Numbered from the stretch's first letter, positions 33,270-44,206 are shown. The stretch: 64,000 bases of DNA from Platerodrilus igneus (GCA_036346225.1 JARFIW010001484.1:1-64000); one strand, 5' to 3'. Numbers and translations are program-made. The notes: generated by a model not told the origin, from the letters alone.

Positions 33270-34110
33270 TTGCAAAGTTCAACTTTTGGATAACTTGCGT
33301 TCCTCCGCAAGAAAAGTTTTAGAACAAGCAAGCAAAGACTTTCCGATTATTAATAAATTAGACAAAAGGATTGCTATTATTTGAAAGCAGACAAGAGTAA
33401 TAGGCTGGTCATTCTAAACAAACAGGACTGTGTTAATAGAGTAACAACTTTGATATTTAGGGGTTCTTATAGACTGATAGTCACAAAGAGGAAAAATGAG
33501 AACCCTCTAAATAAAATGGTAAAAACAACAGAGTCTGTTTTGAGGGAATACTCAAACATAATTTTACCCACATTTAAATTTAAAATTGAAAGTTTCAAAC
33601 TCTGAAATTTCAAAAATGTACTGCTTGCCAAAAATTCGTAAGAAAGATAAATTGATGAGACTAATTGTTTTAAGTATTAACTCATCAACTTACCGATTAT
33701 CACAGTGGTTGTCAAATGAACCTAAGAATTTAAAAATAAATAGTTTGTACAAAACTCTTTAAAATTTATTAATAAAGTTGAGGATCTCACATGAGAAAAG
33801 AACGAAATCTTAATTTCATTTGACGTCAGATCATTATTCCCTACTGTTCCTATACTACGTTATTTGACATATTTAAAGGATACTCCAATAGATAGTAACG
33901 TTCATAACGATAAAATCGAAGAGTATTTCAAGCTTGTTGCACATTGCATGTCCCAGAACTGTTTTCAATTTAACAACAAGTTGTACAAACAACATGAAGA
34001 AACTGCAATGGGAAACAGCCCTTCACCATTCATATCTAACTTGTTTATGTCGCGCTTTGAAAGAAGAATATGGATAAGGAACGTAAATGACATTTTTGAC
34101 ACTTCAAAAT
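33270..34110 (+). pseudogene. Penelope-like element reverse transcriptase relic
   Basis: Several frames carry PLE RT motifs in order: ADKSNRLVILNK (33381-33605), LPKIRKK then SINSSTYRLSQWLSNE (near 33620-33720), a decayed LTSDHYSL block near 33820, and CMSQNCFQFNNKLYKQ with AMGNSPSPFISNLFMSRFE (33864-34075). These are the N-terminal RT blocks through motif C of the Penelope family, which normally also carries a GIY-YIG endonuclease. The catalytic YADD-type box and the endonuclease are missing; the homology stops near 34075. It directly follows the LTR of the truncated errantivirus, which may have inserted in it. There are at least three frame breaks. Confidence 0.82.
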
Positions 34111-34310
34111 CAAATGTCCCAAACTCAATGTGGCTATGAACCCAATGTAGGTCAATCGACTAAAAACAACTTGATTATGAACCTAAAGTAGATCATTCAA
34201 CTAAAAGAGTGTAATACTTTGGTCTCAAAGTCTATGCGACTATGGACCCAAAGTAGGTCAGTAGGTCAACTGGTCCCAAAGTAGAACCAAGAAAGTAAAA
34301 GCAAGAAACT
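34111..34310. repeat. Degenerate short tandem motif
   Basis: A motif like CTATGGACCCAAAGTAGGTCA recurs about four times in decayed form, near 34133, 34178, 34249 and 34280. Confidence 0.5.
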
Positions 34311-34950
34311 TAAAATTAAACCAATAGCCCAATAGAGAAAGCAACGTCCGTATAACAGATGTAGGTATGCCATATGTTTTATAACAATAACTAATTTTTA
34401 ATAATTTAAATAAAATAGTAATCTAAATTATTTACCAAGTATATTGAAAAATGTATGTATTGCACATCATTTGGCCCACTGAGAAACACAGAGGTTAGGA
34501 CGTTAAGACCACTGCGGTCTACGCTAAAATGAAAAAAATTATTTGTCAATATGAGTTGTATTTGATGTACAATAAAAATATATACTGTAATGTTTTGCGT
34601 TTTTAATGTAACCTAGAACCTTTTACTTTATTTTATTGGCTAAAATAGTAAAAAATATAATTTAAATGAGAGGCGTTTTTGTTGTATTTGAATTTTTCAT
34701 GCATTTGAACTTTTTTTGGTGCTCAAAATATCCAGATCAAATTTTGACACCATTACAATAGCCTCTAAAAAACTCCGTTATTATTTTTAAACAATTTTGT
34801 GCTACTTTCTTGAAATGATAACCGTTGCATGTTAAATATTAATAATTATTGTAAATTCTTCAAAAACACGCTATCTTGTATTCATTTTGCCTATACATTT
34901 TTTAATCCCTTTATCCATATCAATTCATTTTTCATAATTTACTATACGCG
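34311..34950. other. AT-rich DNA without a gene
   Basis: No recognisable feature. The ORF at 34829-35026 crosses into the LTR and is incidental. Confidence 0.5.
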
Positions 34951-35541
34951 AGTTAAGGTTCGAGCCATGGGAGCTGCTTTTTTAAAACCCGTTCCAAAAC
35001 TTCTTAACAAATTTATTTTAAACTGACATTAATTATGGAATTCTACAAAACTTGATTTAAATTACTCTAAATTCGAAAATAACTATTAAATGTACTATTG
35101 TGAGTAGCCTAAGCAACTGCAATGTTAAAACTGAATACATTGACTGACTGCCGGGTCCTTGAGCTCCCGGGCTTTTTATAATGTCCCTACCCCTCACACG
35201 GCTGTGGAAACTTGCAGATCTCGCGTCTGCTTATTTCTTAATACTATTCATAAATACAAAGTTATAATCTTAATTTCCAAGTTATCACGATATCTCGACC
35301 GTCTGTGACCTGCCACCTGCAGTGTCACTATCGTCTCGGATACAAAGTATCGCATCCGTTCTCACGAACTGTTAATAAACTTTATAATTTTTTTTTTGTA
35401 TTACAATGAACTGTTAATAAACTTTAAAAACTGTCCTTGTATTACATTGCTGCACTTTACTTAGCGTATTCTTAACACTTTGTAATGGTTTCCTAATTAT
35501 TCTATTTTATAATACATATCTCAATTGGGGGATACATAACT
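34951..35541 (-). repeat. Errantivirus 3' LTR with promoter elements
   Basis: It begins AGTTATGTATCCCCC on the minus strand at 35541 and ends TTAACT at 34951. A GGGAGG purine tract precedes it. A TATAAAAA box lies near 35182-35174 (minus), followed by a CAGTCAGT initiator-like string about 30 bases on. An AATAAA signal is near 34997. Confidence 0.85.
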
Positions 35542-35612
35542 CCTCCCGACGTACATAAAAAATTAAGGGTTTCCCTTTTCTAAATTTTTAATTTAAAATT
35601 TGTTATTTAATT

Positions 35613-37147
35613 TCATTGCTTAAAATTCATAGTTTTTAATGATATATTTGTTTCTTTGTTTACCTTTGTTTCCTTAAATCTAAAACTGTTTTCTTTATTT
35701 TTATATCTAATATACATTTTGTAATTTACATAAATGATCAATAAAATAGTCAAAATGATTAATACAATTGTCCAAACACTAATGTTATCGTAGTGTAGTT
35801 TGGGCGTTTTGAGTTTACTCAAATGTACCTTATAGTTTTCCATCAGTTTCATGGCGTGGTTGAGGTCGTCTAGTTCTAGATGTTCTAGTTGCATGTGTTT
35901 TTGAATTATTTTTTCATCTTCGGTTGGCGTTGTCTTGATTTGTAATTATGGTAAGTTTGCTAGTTTCTTGGTTGCTACGAAATCTTGATAAACTCTGATT
36001 ATTTAATTTTTCAGTTTTAAATTACAATTTTCTTTGAGGGTTATTCATTTACCTCCGATTAGTGCTAAGTTGTTTTCGTCTTGATTGCAGTGGACTGTTA
36101 CTATTACTTCTGTGGGGAAAATGGCTATCCATTTGTTTTCCGTAACTTTTGAATTTTCATATTGGTAATTTGTACGGGTTTGGCTTCACAGTTTTTGTAA
36201 TGATTTGAAAATTTTAATAATTGTACTTTGCAAGGGCTGTCTTCTTGAGTAGTTGTTGTTGTCAACGATTAGCATAAATATTTACTGGGTGTGACTTCGT
36301 TGCATTTTTCGTTTGTATAGCCATATCTTAGTTCATTTAAGGATAGGAATTTGGTTTTGGGTATAATAACTTGATACATGCTAGTAATTTTCATTGGAAA
36401 AGCAAATAAATGATAATAATTTTACATGTTATTTTCTACTATCGGGATCTCTATTAAAAATGTTATGTCGTTTATTTTTTACATAGTCTTTAACTATAGC
36501 TATTTTTCAAATATTAGGATGTTTGATTCTATTACATCAAAGGGTAATTTACTGTTGGTTATAAATGATCTAATTCTTAATAATTCTTTTAATAAATCAA
36601 TTGGTTCTATGATACTGGAATGTAGGGTATTTAATTTTGCAAATGTTACTGCGTTTTCTAACGTAGCTACAATTTGTTGAATTAAGGTAAAGGTTGATAT
36701 TATTTGGGTGAATGTTGTATTGAATCTAATTAAATCTCGCATGCCTCACATGGTAGTTTGCATGTTAGTTTCAAGGGTTTGTATTCGGTTGGCTATTCTA
36801 TCTTGGTTTCTTTCTAAATTTCCTAGCGTTTCGTTGAATTTTATAATTGTTGATTGAGTTAATGATATTTGGTTGCTAATTATGGTTTTTATAACGTTTT
36901 GGTGTTCTATTAATTGTTGTATTGCGTTATCATAACGTTCTACGTCTTGATTATCTAAGTTGCCTGTGATAGCATTTTTTATTATGTTTCCTAATCCGTT
37001 GATTAGTCCTCTTTTTCGTCTTGCCGTTTGTTCTGTGAGTATTAGTCGGTTAAATTTATCTTCTATGTTTCTCAAAATACTTTCTATTATGCTGTCATAG
37101 TTCATCATTTCTATTGCGCATTCCTTTCCGAATTTTGTTGTGTCCAT
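35613..37147 (-). pseudogene. env: Errantivirus envelope glycoprotein, broken
   Basis: The upstream block (36746-37147) has a basic cleavage motif RRKRG near residues 43-47 followed by a glycine-rich, fusion-peptide-like stretch, then a long heptad-like region. The next block (36500-36742) continues the ectodomain. The last block (35613-35894) has a hydrophobic transmembrane segment near residues 42-62 (VWTIVLIILTILLIIYV) and a basic cytoplasmic tail. The layout fits the baculovirus-F-like fusion proteins of errantiviruses, which sit in the cell and particle membrane. The frame is interrupted between these blocks, the interval 35895-36500 is in pieces, and there is no clear signal peptide, so the copy is defective. 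Confidence 0.82.
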
Positions 37148-37301
37148 TGATTGTTTTAATCGGTAATAATTGTTTTTGATTGTTTGAAATTCTTGTTTTC
37201 ATTCTGTTAAGTCGAGTTTTTGTGCAAAGGTTCAACAGTCTATGGTATACTTCCTAATTTTATTGGTAGTATACCGGGGTTGTTTTCTATATCTTCAATT
37301 A

Positions 37302-40300
37302 TTATTTCGGCGTCCGTTCTACTTGGGTGAAGGTTGACGGTAAGGGTGGGGATTGTCCATCTGAAAGTATAGGGTGTCTTAAGTTTTTCAAGTGAATATA
37401 TATTGTTATTTTGCCGTTGTCTACTACGGCTATGTTTGTGTCCGATATTCTTTTAATTTTAAATGGGCCTAAATTTCTGGGTGCCGTTTTGTGTCGTTTG
37501 CTTTGAAAATTTTTCTCGTACACGGTTTGTCTTATTGAAAATTTAGTTGCGTCGGTATTTTTATTACGGGTTGTGGTGATACGTTCCTTGTCGTTATATA
37601 ATTTATCCTTTACTTTGTCATAGGTTATTTCTAGTTTCTCCTTATGGTCCTTGGCGTAATGCTGATATACTTCTTTGTTATAATGCGTGAATCTGAACGT
37701 CTTAAAGTTAATTCTAATGGCGTGAAATTGGTTGATGAATAGATTGCATTATTATAGGCGATTAGTGCGTATGACATTAAATTAGTAATATGTTCTTTGT
37801 TATAAGTTAATCTTAGTAATCGAATTTGTTCTATCAAGGTTGAATGTAGTCTTTCGATTATTCTGTTGGATTCAGGGTAGGTTTCAGTTATGAAATGAAT
37901 TTTTATTTTGTGGAGTTCTAAAGTGTTTTGTATAGTTTCATTTTTAACGTCATTGCCGTTATCTAATGTTATTGTTTCGGGTGTTCCATAAAATGTATAG
38001 TACTATAAAAATCCTTGGGTTACGTCAATGCTATTTTTAGAGGTGATTGGTATTGCTTGGCCTATTTTTGTAAATGCGTCTACAATTGTCAAATAGTTTT
38101 GCGCTTGTACTACTAGAGTATCGGCACATAATTTACGAAAAGGTTTGTCAAGTGTTTTAGTTAGCATTAAGAGTATTTTTGGGGGGTTTCCTGTGTATTT
38201 CGCTTTGTCGCATAGTTCACATTGATTAATAAAGTCTGTAGTTAGTTCTTTCATGTCCTTGAAATAATATCTTCTTCTGAGTTGCTTTATTATTTCATTA
38301 ATTCCACGATGGTTTGCCTTTCCTTCATGTTGACTTTGGATTACATCGTTTATTTCGTCATGGTCGTCTAATGTTATTAACTCTCTTGTGCATCTGATAA
38401 GTCCAGGGCCAGCGTTATTGAATAATTTAACATATAATTCTGAAAATCGTTTATACAAGTTTTGGTGTTAAAGTAAAAGTAAAATCATTTTTTGTCGGGG
38501 GTGTATTCCTTTAGAATTTTAATTATTTGTTCTTCATTGTCGTCTTTGGTTATTTGAATTTGGTATATCCTTTTATTGTCTGTTTTTGTATATATTACGG
38601 GGTTAGGGTTATTCAAAACTTCCGTAATTATAAATTGATTGGGTTTTATATCGATTGCTTCGTTTTAATTGTAATCGCGGTTTTTGGCTCTTCATTTTGT
38701 TTGGGTGTATTCTGTCCATCTCGTCTGGATCTTCTCTTATTTCCGTTTCGTCTACGTTTCCTATAATTGATCCCGTTGTCAGTGCGTTGAGCTGTATTCT
38801 ACTTGGGGCGTCTCCGTTATTATTATAAATTCCTTTTTTGTAAATGATTTTGTAGTCATGTCTTCTAATCGGATTCTCCATCGTTGTAAATTTAAATTAG
38901 GTTTTTAAGTGTGCATAGCCATACTGATGGTCTATGATCGATCGGAGTGTATGTAAAATTTTCGTCCGTATAGGTATGGTCTAAAATACTTTGTTGCTCA
39001 AACTACGGCTAACAATTCTTTCTCTATCGTACTATATTTCTGTTCGGTTTCATTTAGGGTTCTGGATGCGTAGCTGATGGGTTTATCGTTACCTTCTGTT
39101 CCTTGGCTCAATACTGCGCCTGATGCTACACTTGATGCGTCTGTCGTTAATATGAATGGCTTCAAAACGTCCAGGTATTCTAATACGGGGTGATTTATTA
39201 ATATACTTTTAATTATATCTATGGCTTTAATAAATTCTGGAGTGTGTTTAATTTTATTTCCTTTCTTTAAACAATTTATCAGGGGCTTGGTTATTTGAGC
39301 ATATCCTTTAATAAATTTGCGGTAGTAACCACTAAGTCTTAAAAATCCTTTAATTTCTTTGTTCGTTTTTGGTAAGAGATAATTTAGTACTGCATTTGTT
39401 TTATTGGGGTTTGGCATGACCCCTTGGGGTGTTATTATATGTCCTAAGAATGCTACTCTTTCTGTATAAATTCGCTCTTATCTAATTGTACTTTAAAATG
39501 TGCTTTCTTAGTCTTTCAAATACTTCTCTTATTCTTTCTATGTGTTCCACTAATGATGTTGAGTAAACTATGATAGCGTGTAGGTACACAAGACATTTTT
39601 CGTTGTGTATCCCACGTAGTATATTGTCCATAACTCGTTGAAAAGTTGCGGGTGCGTTCTTTAATCCAAATGGCATTCTTTTATATTCATAATTTTCTCT
39701 CGGTGTGCTGAAGACTGATTTAGGTGTATTCTTTTCATCCATTTCTACATGATGGTATCCTGAGGCGAGTTCTAATGTTGAAAAATATTTTGCACTTGCC
39801 TAATTTATCTAAAATTTTGGTTGTATTGGATAGAGGGTATTTGTCGTCTACCGTTTTTTCATTTAGCTTTCTATAGTCGATTACAATTCTATATTTTCTC
39901 TTTTCTGCTGCGTCTAACTTCTTGGGTACTATTAATACGGGGCTGCTCCATAGTGAGTTGGAGTGTTGTATGATATCTTGGTCTAGTAGGTCTGCTACTT
40001 GTCTATCGACTTCTTCTTGGCTTGTCTGAGGTAATCCGTATGCTTTCGTAAATATTGGTTTGTTATCTGTTAGTTCGATGTTATGTTTGACTGTATTGGT
40101 AAATGTTAGGGGTATTCCTTCACAATGGAATATATCGCGGTATTCAAAACGTAAATTTTTAAGTGCTTTTTGCTTTCCTTGATTGATGTCGGTATTAAAG
40201 CGAATGTTACTTAAATTTTCTCTTAACATTTCGTCGTTTTCTAGGGGGTGTAATTGTCGTCTAAATTTTCATCTTTTTCCATTTTCTTAAAATTTAATTC

Positions 40301-40900
40301 TTCTACATTAATTGGGTTGGTTAATGATAGTTCTACGGGGTAGTCATTTGAATTTAAAATCGTCGTAATGGCCTAATTATCTTTTATTTGTACTAATGCG
40401 GTTGGGGTCTCTACTCCTTGTTAAAATGTTATAAAATGTATTATTCCTAATTTGTTATTTGAATTTACTGGGATTTTAATTTTTTTCTCTGTTTGGGGTT
40501 CTATTGTGTATTTTTGCTCGACTTGCGTATTTTAAAATTTAATTGGGTTTGTCCTATTTCGTTCTTAGTTAACGGTTTTTTATGTCAATGTTGGCTCCTA
40601 ATTTTCTTAGAAGGTGCTATCCTATCAGTCCGTCATATTTGTCATTGAATTCGAAAATACAAAATTTATGCTTCATTTTTACATTAAATGTTCTCGGTAA
40701 GGGTATATTAACTACGAATTACTGTAGGGTTGTCTCATGGGCTGTTTTAATTTTAAATATTTCTTTTTCTACATAGTCTAAATAGTGTTTCTTTACGGTT
40801 CGGGGGTTAATAAGTATTTTTGAGGATTCGGTATCGATTAATAGTTTAAATTCGGCATGGGGTATTTCTATGTATGGTAGTACTAGGTGATTTAGTTATT
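37302..40900 (-). pseudogene. pol: Errantivirus Pol: protease, RT, RNase H, integrase, broken
   Basis: The protease lies near 40900-40580 and shows a DGLIG segment; the active-site triplet reads Asp-Thr-Glu instead of Asp-Thr-Gly. The RT covers 40229-39482, with VPKKLDAAEKRKYRIVIDYR and MPFGLKNAPATFQRV; the catalytic box reads YLHAIIV, so both aspartates are lost. The RNase H region (38998-39417) has LTTDASSVASGAVLSQ and SYASRTLNETEQKYSTIEKE. The integrase zinc-binding segment is at 38003-38458 (FINQCELCDKAKY), with parts of the core at 37631-37837 and the C-terminal domain at 37302-37523. Stops and frameshifts separate all blocks. No enzyme activity is expected. Confidence 0.9.
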
Positions 40901-41397
40901 TAAATTTATTATGTGTGGTCGTTTATGAGACGGTCTATCTAAAAATTTAAGCACGCGTTTTCTTCGTCGTCCTCGTCGTAAATTTCGCATGTTTCTTTGC
41001 GTTCAATATTGTTCGAATGGTTTGGTTGATTGTTTGTACTTGGGAGTATGTATTTATTCTAGTCATTATCAAAATCTTCTACTTCTTGATAAAATAGTTC
41101 TTCTGATGTAAAGTTGCGTTTTTGATGAGGGTTTGGTCGGATGTGTGTTACTTTTGTATTTTGTTTGGTGTTACCAGATGAGGTATCCATTGGTGTGGGT
41201 TTATAATAACTGTTAGGGTTGTTATTATTGTTTGTCATTAGTAAATTTCTAATAGGGTTCGCGCTGAATGCTGGTCAGTGTTGATTTATGTTTTGGTTAA
41301 ATCTGGGTTGAAAGCAGGTTTCGTAAAATTTGAATTGAACGTTGGTTTTGGAAATTGTTTATATTGGTTATTAAAATTTGCGTTATTAAAATTTGAG

Positions 41398-42054
41398 TCA
41401 TTGGTTTGTTTGTGCATTGAATGATGTGAATTGTTTGTGTCGCGGCTTGTATAGTTTTATTGATGAATAACTTTTATTCGCATTGGGGTTGTATAATCTG
41501 TTTCGGTAATACATTACGTTTTCTTCTTCTATTATCATATTCATGGCTTCCTCTAAGTTCTGGTGACGTTGGAATCTGATTTTATCTGATAGAGCATTTA
41601 GGTATACGTTTAGTGCTATTTTGTCATACATCTTTGTTTTTAAAAGTTTGATATTTTAGTCGGGTTGTTCAATTTTTAGTTTTGTTAAGATTAAGCTTTT
41701 TACATCTTGGCATTTTATTTCGAATTGGTAATGGGATTGGTTATTTTCCATTCTAAAGTTTATTAAGTCGCTTACTAGGCATTTTAAGTTACGTTGATCG
41801 CCAAAGTATGCAATCAATATGCGATTAAAACTTTCCCACTGATCTATGTCATCTCGGCTGGCCATTACGATTAGTGCCCGTCCGGTTAGTTAACTAATAA
41901 TCAGGCTCAGGGGTAAACGTTGTTGTCGTTGTCTCCGTGTTTGTAAAAGATTTTCAAAAATATTTCACACTCTGTTATAAAATTGCCAAGAAAACATTGA
42001 TCTCCATTTGAGGTTGGTATCGTTTCGAGATAAATCCTCATATCCGAACTCATT
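41398..42054 (-). pseudogene. gag: Errantivirus Gag, broken
   Basis: The N-terminal part starts near 42054 on the minus strand and runs into stop codons near 41890. The middle (41656-41865) has RILIAYFGDQRNLKCL, and the C-terminal block (41398-41631) has YLNALSDKIRF and a basic tail, without a CCHC zinc knuckle, as is usual in errantiviruses. It corresponds to the fragment at 31639-31990. It would form the capsid; the stops and frameshifts prevent that. Confidence 0.78.
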
Positions 42055-42445
42055 ATGGCTGAGGGTTGTTCTAATAATTAATATTTTGTTTTAATTTAAA
42101 TTAATTTCAAATTTTTGTAAGAATTGGGGTCTATTTCGCGGTTTGTATTGTTATTATTTGCTTGGGTTTATTAATTTTTAGTTTAGGTTGCGTCGGGTTA
42201 CTTGTTATTTTTAGCTTGTTGTTTTAGGTTATTTAAAGAATTGTGTTGCTTGTCTTTGTACTTAGTTGTACCGTGCTGTAATTAGTATATGAGATTTATG
42301 TTCGGTAATGTGTGGTTGCTTGCTGTAGTCCGAAATACGTTTATTTTTACTTCGCTGATATTAATTTTATAGTGGGTGTGATCTTTGAAAATTTTGATGT
42401 GACTGAGTATTTCTCGTGGTAATTTAGTTTAATTTTTGTTTGCGC

Positions 42446-42757
42446 CAGTTAGGACTTTATCTTCATCTATTTCTGTTGATATAGTTCTGTCTGTTGTAAT
42501 TATCTCTTCCCGTGGGCGTTTATAATTTATAGTCTGCTTTCTTTGTAATTATATTGTCCGGTCACTTTGAGCCTTAAATATAAAGTTGTAATTTTCTGTC
42601 AATTGCTTTGTTTAATGTTGCATAAAATACAATGTTACTTTGTCTCGTCATCTTAGGTGTTAAATATACAGTTTGCAAGATTTCAGTTTATTGCGTTGTT
42701 TCAGCGTCTCTTTTGTACTTTAGTTACAAGGTTTTTATACCTACTGGGGGTGTAATT
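42446..42757 (-). repeat. Putative unmatched LTR next to the gag leader
   Basis: The stretch ends CCTAACT directly before TGGCGC on the minus strand, as an errantivirus LTR would, and its other end has ACACCCCCA, resembling the start of the known LTR. It shows no clear similarity to the 3' LTR at 34951-35541, and a TATAAAAA lies only about 25 bases from its start. The assignment is tentative. Confidence 0.35.
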
Positions 42758-43018
42758 TTAATTTCGGTGAATGGTCTTAAATAAATCGTGTAGTGCTTCT
42801 GAGTATGTTCGTAATGAACATATGCAATTATATTTTATTTGATCAGCACAATTTACAGAATTGCATGAAATTTTATTGACGTTACTACCAAAGTCCAACT
42901 TATATATTTTAATGATATAAGCTTGCAAGTTGTTGTCGATATACGACATCTTTGTATTCGTCTCGATGAGCAGCTTATATTCAGACAACACAGATGAGAT
43001 TGTTTTTAAATCGAGCAA
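42758..43018 (-). CDS. Unidentified 86-residue ORF
   Basis: The ORF contains four cysteines near its centre (CNSVNCADQIKYNCICS) and ends exactly where the putative LTR begins. No family is recognised. It may be the remnant of an unrecognised element or chance. Confidence 0.2.
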   Translation of the reverse strand: MLDLKTISSVLSEYKLLIETNTKMSYIDNNLQAYIIKIYKLDFGSNVNKISCNSVNCADQIKYNCICSLRTYSEALHDLFKTIHRN

Positions 43019-43059
43019 AATGCCTGACTCTATTAAGAGATTTTCTGGCGAATTTAAAA

Positions 43060-43175
43060 AGTGAGCACATTTAAAATTTTATACATTTCACTGGTAAGGC
43101 CCCATTTAGAATACTGTTCTTGTATTTGGCCATCCAGTTATCTGATATACGTGAATAAAATTGAATTTATACATA
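43060..43175 (+). pseudogene. LINE C-terminal fragment, copy 1
   Basis: The frame starting near 43069 reads ISLVRPHLEYCSCIWPSSYL followed by VNKIEF. This is the conserved region after the RT of jockey/CR1-type LINEs. At 43176 it runs into the 5' end of a hAT element, as the copy at 45646 does. Only about 40 residues remain. Confidence 0.8.
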
Positions 43176-43302
43176 TACTGACCATACGTCCCGTTTTCAA
43201 TGGGACAATCCTAGCCGTAAGTAAATAAATACTTCCGTTTTCAATAGAGAAACCATCAGTACTATTATGATTTTCTACATACAATGCGGCATTGTCAATG
43301 CC

Positions 43303-43304
<2 letters not shown>
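43111..43304. repeat. Duplicate of the LINE/hAT junction at 45648-45905
   Basis: It matches 45648-45905 from AATACTGTTCTTG to GCATTGTCAATGCCTACA, including the hAT 5' end, but lacks about 78 bp (the part equivalent to roughly 45734-45811). It ends in a (TA)n tract. Confidence 0.88.

Positions 43305-43335
<31 letters not shown>
43305..43335. repeat. (TA)n microsatellite
   Basis: TA run left of the hairpin. Confidence 0.95.
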
Positions 43336-43339
<4 letters not shown>

Positions 43340-43387
43340 AAGAATGAAATTTAATGGCAAGTGACTCAATAGTAGCTACAAGGGCAT

Positions 43388-43430
43388 CCTGTCGACGCGT
43401 TTCGCCCTTATTGGGGCTCATCAGGACAGG
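43388..43430 (-). ncRNA. Hammerhead ribozyme, Penelope-like-element type
   Basis: Read on the minus strand: stem I CCTGTC pairs with GACAGG; between them lie the conserved CTGATGA core, stem II GCCC/GGGC with a CAATAA loop, the conserved GAAA, a minimal CGCG stem III, and the GTC cleavage triplet at 43396-43394. All core bases needed for self-cleavage are present. A very short stem III is known for PLE hammerheads, which may act as dimers. It lies 3' of the PLE reverse transcriptase fragment on the same strand. Confidence 0.88.
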
Positions 43431-43597
43431 AATAGCGAAGATGTAATATTTAACACTAACACATTATGGGAAGTACAGCATCACCTAGCCCACAATTTGT
43501 GCCATCGTGCTATTTCACCCGACTTTGCACGATGACACAAATTGTGATGCTGTACTTCCCATAATGTGTTAGTGTTAAATATTACATCTTCGCTATT

Positions 43598-43640
43598 CCT
43601 GTCCTGATGAGCCCCAATAAGGACAAAACGCGTCGACAGG
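43598..43640 (+). ncRNA. Mutated hammerhead motif in the opposite arm
   Basis: It has the same stem I, CTGATGA, CGCG and GTC, but stem II is altered (GGAC instead of GGGC) and the GAAA core reads AAAA. Loss of that guanine removes the catalytic base G12, so it should be inactive. Confidence 0.8.
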
Positions 43641-43723
43641 ATGCCCTTGTAGCTATTATTGAGTCACTTGCCATTAAATTTCATTCTTTGATATTATTTT
43701 AAGACTCATTAAATTTACTTATT

Positions 43724-43726
<3 letters not shown>

Positions 43727-43757
<31 letters not shown>
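43727..43757. repeat. (TA)n microsatellite followed by a TTGCCGTGA motif
   Basis: A TA run, then TTGCCGTGAAACGTGCC. A second copy, TTGCCGTGAAATGTGAC, is near 43838. Confidence 0.95.
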
Positions 43758-43759
<2 letters not shown>

Positions 43760-44120
43760 CCGTGAAACGTGCCTTTTTGGTCACAGGAACTGGTACTTTT
43801 TAAAAAACATTCGAGTCCCACAGATTGGGCGTCATAAATTGCCGTGAAATGTGACTTTTAGCTCCGGACCTCACCAGTTTTCAAAAAAAATAATTTTCAA
43901 AAATATAAAATTTCTACAAAAATTTTCTTACGCAGATTCTGCTTCATCAAATTAATTTTTTCAGCAATTTCCCTGGCTAGCTCAGCTGTGCCTCTTCTCG
44001 GATACCTAAATTTACTATCATTCTCTTTACCGTTCACACCCCATTCAATAAAATCACAAAATAATACAACAATCATACAATATTTATTTATCACTATTTA
44101 CAAATAATAATTCATGGTTA
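43758..44120. other. Unassigned DNA between the hairpin and the PLE
   Basis: It contains the repeated TTGCCGTGA motif. The 65-codon reverse ORF at 43897-44094 has no recognised domain. Confidence 0.4.
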
Positions 44121-44206
44121 TGTACGGTTCGGTGCTGGATTTATAATTTTTAGGAGAAATTTTGCTAAATTATGGCATAGTGAATCTATGGATTTTACGA
44201 TAGGTC

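Larger units (their letters stand above)
34951..42446 (-). mobile_element. Errantivirus (gypsy-type endogenous retrovirus), decayed
   Basis: On the minus strand the order is gag (near 42054-41398), protease and RT (about 40900-39480), RNase H (39417-38600), integrase (38458-37300), env (37147-35613) and a 3' LTR (35541-34951). This is the layout of insect errantiviruses. A TGGCGC primer-site start is at 42447-42442, but the sequence beyond it does not match the 3' LTR. Every gene is broken. The bases TACGCG before 34951 fit the alternating pyrimidine-purine target of the gypsy group. Confidence 0.88.
43335..43693. repeat. Near-perfect long hairpin carrying two ribozyme-like motifs
   Basis: The left arm (43335 to about 43508) and right arm (about 43521-43693) are reverse complements over about 165 bp; the main difference is an extra CCTAGCCC in the left arm near 43478. 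The loop is about 16 bases. Each arm holds a Penelope-type hammerhead ribozyme sequence, intact on the minus strand of the left arm and mutated on the plus strand of the right arm. Confidence 0.95.
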
